In this document: positions 56,421 through 64,000 of the stretch, one piece after another
How the letters are laid out: the number at the start of each line of letters is the position of its first letter
Position numbering within the stretch: the first letter of the stretch is position 1
Assembly (NCBI GenBank): GCA_947247005.1
Contig: OX365954.1
Coordinates: 4,604,001 to 4,668,000 of the forward strand
DNA length: 64,000 bases
Origin: Spisula solida
Taxonomy: Eukaryota > Mollusca > Bivalvia > Venerida > Mactridae
Reading direction: 5' to 3'
The notes under the pieces: model-generated
Told to the model about the DNA's origin: nothing
Database searches by the model: none
Seen by the model: only the letters and a program-made list of their open reading frames with translations
Program-made: the position numbers and the translations under genes

Positions 56421-57466
56421 TACGTAAAGACCCGAAACGGACTTTATACTAATTGTATTGCAAAGGGAAGTAATCACTTTGCAAAGGGAAGTAACCGGAA
56501 CATGTCAACTTCAACTTCACTTCAAGTAACCGGAACATGTGTCGTTTTTATTAGATTTTCTTAAGATGGGTTGATATTTCGCACATATGAACAATTCCCG
56601 CTCGACTTACTTCGTTATCTCAGAGTAATCATGTGTCTCATAACAGTTTGTAGCATCGTTTATGCACTGAAAATGTTAAAATTTCCTTCCGAAGTGGGCA
56701 AAAAAATGGCTGCCATTTTCGTTTCCAAACATTTAGGAAATAGTGCTTCCCATCTAGATGATGGGTTGCACAGCAACCATGGAATACTGATAATTATTTT
56801 CTTTTCTAGACAGGGGCCTACACTAGTTTTTGGCATATTTCTAAACATCATTAAAAAATAAAAGAAAATTTATGAGCTGCCGAATATCGCATTTTAAAAA
56901 CTTTTGTTATTCTATTGGCAGCCATTTTTCAGTATCTTTCTTTCAGTGCGGGATTTTAACACCAATTTCCAAATCCATTAGTAACTCTGACCAAATCACG
57001 TGACATGTGTTATCGTAAAGCGGAACGACATCGTCCGCTATAAAGCACATAGAATAGCACATTTCATCTATCTCTTGTTTGTCACGGTTTCCATACCTAA
57101 CTGACAAACTGTGGTAATAATTAATAAAGAATTTGATTAATATAATTGCACATTTATCTTGTTTGCAAACACAAATAAAGCAATTCAATGTTTAAATTGA
57201 CTAAATTACATGTACATTGTAAGTAATTAGTTTGTTTTAGCAGTTAATTGAAACAGAAATAATTAAAAGATCAAAGTTAATGCATTTATACAACATAATA
57301 TTAATTAATATGTACACAAAACAGGGACAAATAGACTAAAGGGTGATGTTATTATGTACATTATACTTTTACAGGTAACAATATCATTCACAATATAATA
57401 ATATATTATCTGCAATCGTTTCACAACCATGACTCGATTCCTGGAGATGTGCATATAAATTTGCAT
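56421..57466. other. Downstream flank of the MULE gene, no gene assigned
   Basis: Open frames at 56571-56861 (+), 56660-56851 (-) and 56943-57188 (-) lack recognisable motifs. A short duplication, 'aagtaaccggaacatgt', occurs at about 56490 and 56525. Confidence 0.4.
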
Positions 57467-60110
57467 TTAATGCAGTCGAATACAGTTGCCAATAGACTCC
57501 ATGAACTCAAATATTGTCTTCTCACCATTGGAATATTGGATACAGAGTGTTTTCAGGCGTTTCTGTTGACTCACATTCTTTCTACGTTTAGGAGGAAGAC
57601 CTATCCTATGTTGTTCATGTATGGTTTCCACATCACAATTGTCCTTCTGTATGCAATTAATGACATACCACAGACTAGGGTTTGAATGCCCTACTAAGGT
57701 TTTGAACCCATAGTTCCAACCTTCACACACATTTGTCCGACATTCATTATTGAGCATAGGCGGATCCAGGGGGGGGGGCGGACCCGGCGTACGCCCCCCC
57801 TAAAATCGTCGGAGCCTAGGTAATTTATCATATTTTGGATGTAAGAACAATATTGATATGCAATTTTTTTCGCTCCCTTCGCTCGCGTCAATAAAACAAT
57901 AGTCAATTTATTGATTTTAAAGTGAACTTAATGCTGTATGCAAGCAACAAGATATGGCTGAGTGGTAGCATGGTGCCAAACATCGGCTACAGAGATTCTT
58001 GCACATTAAAAATGTCTGACAAGTCATAAAAGATTAAAACAGTTGGCTTGATTTTCTAATAAACCTGTCCTTTTCATTAAAAAAACGATATCTCAGAATG
58101 CAGCTGACGAATTCCGTGGTTCTTTTTAGAACGTCACGATGCAGAAAGCAACTGGACCCCCTAGTCGCTGGATCCCAAGTATTTCACACTTCCACTTGAA
58201 CAAAAGTGAAGCCCTGGAGTTCGCAGGGTATGCTGCTCAGATAGACAGTGCATTTTTTCTTCGTGACGTATTCACAGCAGCTATATATCAGTGAATATTA
58301 TCCAGTCGATTATCGTTAGTCCTGGCTATATAAACAACGATTTTTCTTGCTCGTTTTGCTCGCTGTAGATCTACGCAAATTCAATGAAAGTTTTCGATTT
58401 ATCAATGAGTTTGTTGGGTATGCTACTCAGATAAACACTGATTTTTTCCAATTCTTACAATTACTAAATCAGTGAATATTACCAAGTGATAAGTGTGTGA
58501 TGTATGCTGCTGAAATAGATGATAGCATTTTTTTTCTTGCTCGCTCCGCTCGCACAACCGCTATCAGTTAAATTTGTCAAGTTGGGAATGAGTATGCGGG
58601 ATATGCTGCTCAAATAATTAATGCTTATATTCTTGCTCGCCTTACTCTCACATTAACTTTATCAATGGATATTATAAGATGAAGAACGAAATTGTGTGGA
58701 ATGCTTCTCAGAGATACATTTTTTCTTCCTCGCTTCGCTCGCACATTTCTTTGAGGGGGGGGGTTAATACATGAATGTACGCCCCCCCCTAACGCCAAAT
58801 CCTGGATCCGCCCCTGTTGAGAGTTACGTCATGAACATTCCAAGTGACAGGAGGGAATCTTGGTGGTGTTTTCCTGAATCGTAACAAACTATTATCTCCC
58901 CTAACAGACCTATAACTTCCTGACACATAGGTACTGTCAAAGTAATCTAACACAGGTTCTAAACACTCAGGAATGGTCAACTTAAGATGTGCAAGTCCAG
59001 CACTCACATCAGATAATGGCAAGAATGCCGGTCCGTCTATCATTCCACACGAATGTCTTATCTCTTCGTCAGCCAAATAGGCTCCCTGAATACCTTCACT
59101 TTGAATTTTCCTCCAGGTACTCTTGATCAAATGGTAAAAACAACCCTGTACATCATTCCTCAAAACAGACTTCACAGCGTTATGAATTCCTAATTCAAAG
59201 TCACAGACCACTTTAACAGGTTTAGGTCTGAGATTCTTGGATAGACAGGCATCCAGTACACCGACGAGGAACTCTTCATATGTACTCTGTTGTTTTGTTG
59301 AGAGAAATCCATATACAGTTGTCACATAAGACTCACCAAGTGAAGCCCAGATGACAAATAACTGTGTAAACTGGTTAGGGGCAGTGTCAAACATGCCATC
59401 CATATACCAAGATTCACTGTCTGACAGTATTCGTAACCCGGTCTCACTTCCAATGATTGGAAGACAGTCACTCTCTGATCCATTATCATACACCAAGAAA
59501 TTGGATTCTTCAACACCACCTGTCGTCTGATATTCCACAGGTAGTGGATGGGGAATTGTGTTAACTGAAGATGGTTCCTTGGGAACATTCTTCCTTTTCT
59601 CCCGTCTAACGGCTCTTTTCAACGTTTCTTTGTCCCCACAAGCAGCTAGTACCTACATAAAAGAAAATGCAATTATAACTAGATGCATATTGTTTTACCA
59701 TGGCTTGCATTCTAGACACATTGGTTGATATCTGATTCCAGGAAATATGAATATTTGTAAACAGTGCATTAATTGCTTATAAATAAAGGTTATGTTACAT
59801 TATATGATTGAAAATAATATTATCAAAATAAGAACATCTATTTGTAATTTAACAGGATGATCATATAATAACTGGTGTATGTGTGCTTAGTATTCAGCTA
59901 ATTGTTCCTAGATACATGTAACATGTACTTGTATTTAACATAACTAAATATAACATACCTGTACTGGCCCCGGGTAACCACTGAACTAGGGTTGGAATGT
60001 TTATTGTGTCCAACTTTAGCTTTTATTTCAGCTCGGACTTTCATTGATTCCAAATCAAACTGGTCAGATGGATGGCAGTGTTCTTTTTCTGACTTTATCT
60101 CTAGTCACCA
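57467..60110 (-). pseudogene. MULE transposase gene (FLYWCH-like finger end plus MULE domain), interrupted
   Basis: The main exon runs from 59652 down to 57467 and is split by an insertion at 57755-58816. Landmarks of the MULE (Mutator-like) catalytic domain are in order: WYMDGMFDTAP (first Asp), YGFLSTKQQSTYEEF, VVCDFELGIHNAV (second Asp) and GCFYHLIKSTWRKIQ. An upstream - strand exon at about 59966-60105 ends in a GTATGT donor and starts with EKEHCHPSD, which looks like the last zinc ligands of a FLYWCH finger. The phase between these two exons does not match with the obvious sites, so splicing is unresolved. FLYWCH-MULE proteins are common in molluscan genomes both as transposons and as domesticated copies. 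The insertion makes this copy non-functional. Confidence 0.8.
57755..58816. mobile_element. MITE inside the MULE gene, 5-bp target duplication
   Basis: TTGAG at 57750-57754 is repeated at 58817-58821. The ends are CATAGGCGGATCCAGG and, inverted, CAGGGGCGGATCCAGG, each followed by G/C homopolymer runs. The interior carries repeated 'gctcgctccgctcgca' motifs and 'tatgctgctcagata' units (58230, 58425, 58600). Removing element and one duplication reconnects the MULE reading frame (...NVHDVTL, NNECRTN...). There is no transposase. Confidence 0.9.
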
Positions 60111-60229
60111 GAAATAAATAACATACTTTAATTAATAATCAATTCCAAGTAAACATATATCATCATGCATAAACTAATTTCACACAATTACCGCCTTTGT
60201 TATAGCCGAGCAGAAATGCACACAAACTA

Positions 60230-60405
60230 CTTCATCAGGGCCTAGAAATAATTACGTTATAACCGATTTTTCATTATATCCGATTTCCTTATAAGCAGGT
60301 GGTAGTACGTTGAAATAAAGAAGGACGCAGTCGGGGATTTTTTTTCCTTTCGCTATAACCGAGTTTTCGTTAAAAGCGAGTTCGTTATAAGTGAGTTCCA
60401 CTGTA
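60230..60405. repeat. MITE remnant with CGTTATAA motifs
   Basis: 'acgttataaccgatttttcattatatccgat' and 'cgttataagtgagttccactgta' mirror the motifs of 54496-54625. Only the right end has a clear terminus. Confidence 0.5.
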
Positions 60406-61015
60406 CAGATGACTAACCGAAATGAGGGAGTGGCGTTCTATTTTATGTGTTTATATTATAGGGGAAAAATATGAGTATTTTGGTGTTAAAGTTTTTTTTT
60501 TCGTCTTTCATAAATATCGATAAATAAGTTCATTTAATTGGTATAAACTTATGTGGCCAAGTAAATTTATAAGTATCATTTAGATAGTAGATGTGATATT
60601 AGCCTGCGGCTCCGATACATATACAAACTGTTAAATTGTATACTACTTAACATTGAACGAATATACATGTATTTATCTCATCGACCCATCCAGTTTAAAT
60701 TCAATGGCACGATCCATGCGACAGGTTGAAAAAATCTACTTATAATATTGTTATGTTTTGTTGTTATTCCTCTGACTGTTTATTGTTTATATGTCATACT
60801 ATTTCTGTGCACATGTTTTGCCATAGAGGCTCACAGGGAAGACTGGGCTTGCCCAACTGTGTTGCCTCTTAAAATAAAGTCGTTATTATTATTATTGAGA
60901 ATTGGTTAAAATCTTGATAACAAATGCTTTGTGGTATTGAAGTCTGTCTTGTAATCTAATATTACTTTGCAATAAAAAGGGGTTAGATTGTATATATATT
61001 GTTCCATATAACTAT
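60406..61015. other. Intergenic, no gene seen
   Basis: This is AT-rich sequence with an (ATT)n tract at about 60883-60895 and no supported frame on either strand. Confidence 0.4.
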
Positions 61016-61029
61016 TGAATCACAAGCAT

Positions 61030-61110
61030 GACATTTATATAATTAAGGGCGGTTGTTGAATCCTTTCATGACATCTATATAATTAAGGGCTGGTGTTGAA
61101 TCCTTTCTTA
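61030..61110 (+). repeat. Two-copy 41-bp tandem duplication
   Basis: 'tgacatttatataattaagggcggttgttgaatcctttca' is repeated with minor changes. It stands 170 bp upstream of the CCAAT-box cluster and may be part of the same regulatory or LTR region. Confidence 0.7.
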
Positions 61111-61269
61111 GGGAGAATTTCTTGTCTGTCTGTTACAACCACTTAACCATAGTAGGTGTGTACACAAGATCCCTGTGTTTGAGAATTACGTTTGGTTACG
61201 TGTTTTTATTAATTTAATTGGATTGCATCACATTTACAACCCCGGCTATTTCTGAAATCCGCGACCGTG

Positions 61270-61499
61270 TCAAATCCTATTGGTCAGTAGAATCACCAGC
61301 GACACATGGAGACTTCTCATTGGTCATTTTTGTGATTGGTTCCCCATACTGGGACAAGGGAATAAAACTCTAAACACGGGTCTAGACGCCAGTTTGTGTT
61401 CCATCATTTCTGAGTGTCAGATCTAAATATCTAAATTTATAAAGAATAAATACTTAATTTTCCCATTTTAAACTAGAGTTGTATTCCCTATTCCCAGGT
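61270..61499 (+). promoter_or_regulatory. Promoter-like region or LTR part with three ATTGG boxes
   Basis: Inverted CCAAT boxes (ATTGG) occur near 61280, 61320 and 61335, followed by 'gggaataaaactc' and a stretch that ends in CCCAG|GTAAGTG, a good splice donor at 61498. The final 110 bp is duplicated at 63486-63595. It could be the promoter and first untranslated exon of a gene that continues to the right, or the R/U5 part of a long terminal repeat. Confidence 0.35.
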
Positions 61500-61500
61500 A
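61390..61500 (+). repeat. 110-bp direct repeat, left copy
   Basis: It runs from 'agtttgtgttccatcatttctgag' to 'tattccctattcccaggta' and is over 90% identical by eye to 63486-63595. The copies are 2.1 kb apart in the same orientation. Confidence 0.85.
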
Positions 61501-61679
61501 AGTGAAATACTTTCTTATTCATACTTTTATGTTGGTTAGTACTGATAGATTGTTTTATTCAGTGCGTTTATTTGTATAACTATGTTTTGTTCATCTATTA
61601 GAGCAAGTACTGTAATGGTTCAGCAAGAGTTACTCCCCGTTGGTAAAACTCTCTAAAAAGGAGGTTTTCAGTGGTTTTT

Positions 61680-63039
61680 AGCTCACCTGTCGCAAAGTGA
61701 CAGAGTGAGCTTTTGAGATCACTCTTTGTCCGTCGTCCGTCCGTCAACAATTGGCTTGTGTAGACACTAGAGGTCACAATTTTAGCCTAATCTTTATGAA
61801 ACTTGGTCACAATGATCATCTCAACAAAATCTAGGTCAAGTTCGTTTTTGGGTCGTCCGGGGTCAAAAACTAGGTCACAAGGTCAAATCATAGAAAAACC
61901 TTGTGTAGTCACTTGAGATCACAATTTTGACTTAATCTTTATGAAACTTGGTCACAATGATCATCTCAACAAAATCTAGGTCAAGTTCGATATTGGGTCG
62001 TCCGGGGTCAAAAACTAGGTCACAAGGTCAAATCATAGAAAAACCTTGTGTAGTCACTAGAGGTCACATTTTCGACCTTATCTTTATGAAACTTGGTCAC
62101 AATGATCATCTCAACAAAATCTAGGTCAAGTTCGATATTGGGTTATCCGGGGTCAAAAACTAGGTCACAAGGTCAAATAATAGAAAAACCTTGTGTAGTC
62201 ACTAGAGGTCACAATTTTGACCTAATCTGTATAAAACTTGGTCACAATGATCATCTCAACAAAATTTAGGTCAAGTTCGATATTGGATCATCTGGGGTCA
62301 AAAACTAGGTCACAAGGTCAAATCATAGAAAAAACTTGTGTAGTCAATAGAGGTCACAATTTTGGTATAATCTTTATGAAACTCGGTCATAATGATCATC
62401 TTAACAAAATCTAGGTCAAGTTTGATATTGGGTCATCCGGGGTCAAAAACTAGGTCACAAGGTCAAATAATAGAAACACTTTGTGTAGTCACTAGAGGTC
62501 ACAGTTTTGGCCTGATCTTTGGGAAACTTAGTCACAATGATCATAACAACAAAATCTAGGTCAAGTGCGATATTGCGTCATCGTGGGTCAAAAACTAGGT
62601 CACAAGGTCAAATCATAGAAAAACCTTGCATAGTCACTAGAGGTCACAATTTTGGCCTAATCTTTATGAAACTCGGTCACAATGATCATCTCAACAGAAT
62701 CTTTATCAAGTTCGATATGAGTTCATCCGGGGTCAAAAACTAGGTCACAAGGTCAAATAATAAAAAAAACCTTGTGTAGTCATTATAGGTCACAGTTTTG
62801 GTCTGATCTTTACGAAACTTGGTCACAATGATCATCTCAACAAAAGGTCAGGTTCGATATTGGTTTATCTGGGGTCAAAAACTAGGTTACAAGGTCAAAT
62901 CATATGAAAACTTTGTGAAGTCACTAGAGGTCACAATATTGACATAATCTGTAAAAAACTTGGTCACAATGATCATCTCAACAAAACCTAGGTCAAGTTC
63001 GACAGGTGAGCGACCTAGGGCCCTTTGGGCCCTCTTGTT
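61680..63039 (+). repeat. AGCTCACCTG hairpin-headed array element, long copy
   Basis: The hairpin head is AGCTCACCTGTCGC...GTGACAGAGTGAGCT. It is followed by a 'gtccgtcgtccgtccgtc' tract and about nine tandem units of roughly 144 bp built around 'aaacttggtcacaatgatcatctcaacaaaatctaggtcaagttcg' and 'ggtcaaaaactaggtcacaaggtcaaat'. The right end is 'gacaggtgagcgacc...ccctcttgtt'. It is non-coding. The frame at 62519-62743 is repeat-derived. Confidence 0.9.
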
Positions 63040-63485
63040 AAGAAATGTTTATGTATTGTTTTATTTTACGCTTAATTGTCGTTTAAGTTTGGAAAATAAC
63101 TACATGTCCGGTTTTCATCATTTCATATAACAATGTAAGTAATGAATATTTGGTTATAATACTATGACAATTATTAATTGTTCGGAAATCCTTATTTATA
63201 AGACGAACGTTTATCCGAAATATCCGAAATGGACTCAACTATTGTTGAATCATGATTTTGTGTTGATTTATTGAATTGTATAATTATTTGTGGAATTTAT
63301 TGAAATAATAGGTTATTATATTTACTTGCTTGGCATTTCTACATAATACATGTATCTGAGGACCGTCAATTCAATCACAAAATTGTATTGCATTATTATG
63401 CATTGAACGCTTATCTATATTCTCTATTCTATATTGACTAATTCTCTTTCCTTCTATCGTTCTTTATTTGATTTCTTTATAGAGT

Positions 63486-63596
63486 TAGTTTGTGTTCCAT
63501 CTTTCTGAGTGTCAGATCTAAATATCTAAATTTATAAATAATAAATACTTAATTTTCACATTTTAATCTAGAGTTGTATTCCCTATTCCCAGGTAT
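63486..63596 (+). repeat. 110-bp direct repeat, right copy
   Basis: This is the partner of 61390-61500. Its donor-like end reads CCCAGGTATAA instead of CCCAGGTAAGT. It is followed at 63599 by a (CAT)n tract. Confidence 0.85.
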
Positions 63597-63669
63597 AATC
63601 ATCATCATCATCACCTCGGGCTACACCACACAGCCCGAGCAAAGACAGAATCACCGCAAACGAGTCAAT

Positions 63670-63840
63670 AATATTTACGTGTACACACACAATTACAACC
63701 ATTGTCTGAACAGGTAAAGCAAATATAGTAGTTTAACATTGTAAGTATTGATGTCTGGATAAGCTGTTTTTATTGGTTTTACACAGTAATAGTGGAATGA
63801 ATCTATTACTGCGTCACTCTATTATCCTAACTTTGGTGTT
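63670..63840 (+). repeat. Dispersed repeat, partner of 3085-3260
   Basis: Shared ordered blocks are 'acaaccattgtctgaacaggtaaagc', 'gtttaacattg', 'attggttttacac', 'aatagtgga' and 'gcgtcact'. No coding capacity. Confidence 0.6.
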
Positions 63841-64000
63841 CCAGTGTTGTACAGATATATCAAGCCCACATAAAACAAACTTTCATCTGCCTTTCATGCT
63901 CTGCTGTTTCTGTTTAGTACTGCTTCCCCCCCTATCCAATATTTCATTATCCTTTTTCAAACATTCAATCTTATTTGAATTGCTGTATAAGTTTGCATTT

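Overview
The window looks like nuclear DNA of an animal, most likely a bivalve mollusc. It is AT-rich, its genes are split by GT-AG introns, and it is packed with dispersed families that I associate with bivalve genomes: the 'TATGCCCC...CTTGTTT' element, the 'AGCTCACCTG' hairpin-plus-array element, and tRNA-derived SINE-like sequences. The species cannot be named from sequence alone.

Three host genes can be assembled on the + strand. (1) 9794-41560 is a 15-exon gene whose exons join in one uninterrupted frame to about 852 codons. It encodes a coiled-coil protein whose N-terminal motifs resemble IHO1/CCDC36 (the HORMAD1 interactor of the meiotic Mer2/IHO1 family). (2) 45617-48811 is the 3' part of a single-pass membrane protein. 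It has a cysteine-containing, chitin-binding-like ectodomain, one transmembrane segment and a proline-rich tail, and two of its introns appear to use GC donors. (3) 50737-52418 is a compact three-exon gene for a 108-residue secreted peptide. The peptide carries two copies of a six-cysteine module of defensin-like spacing.

Most of the rest is mobile DNA. The 13-kb intron of gene 1 (15176-28309) holds a candidate 9.1-kb DNA transposon (about 16157-25276). It is bounded by an inverted repeat, is rich in a recurrent TTGACRGAA motif, and carries on the - strand a decayed gene that combines a probable RNase-H-fold transposase core with an OTU-like cysteine protease domain. It is itself invaded by a hAT-type MITE and by two copies of the TATGCCCC family. 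Other elements are a decayed non-LTR reverse transcriptase (5744-7351), a MULE transposase gene (about 57467-60110) split by a 1.06-kb MITE with a 5-bp target duplication, elements with TTAA ends (10443-10786, 29934-31449), elements with TA ends (15241-16146, 39145-40442, 41764-42620), a mariner-like pair of ends at 52445-53411, and a GGGCCCG-ended MITE (56195-56420).

Tandem arrays lie at 1.3, 13.5, 18.0, 27.3, 53.7, 54.7-55.2 and 61.7-63.0 kb. Almost all short open frames outside the genes listed are chance or repeat-derived. No rRNA gene, credible functional tRNA gene or CRISPR array was seen.
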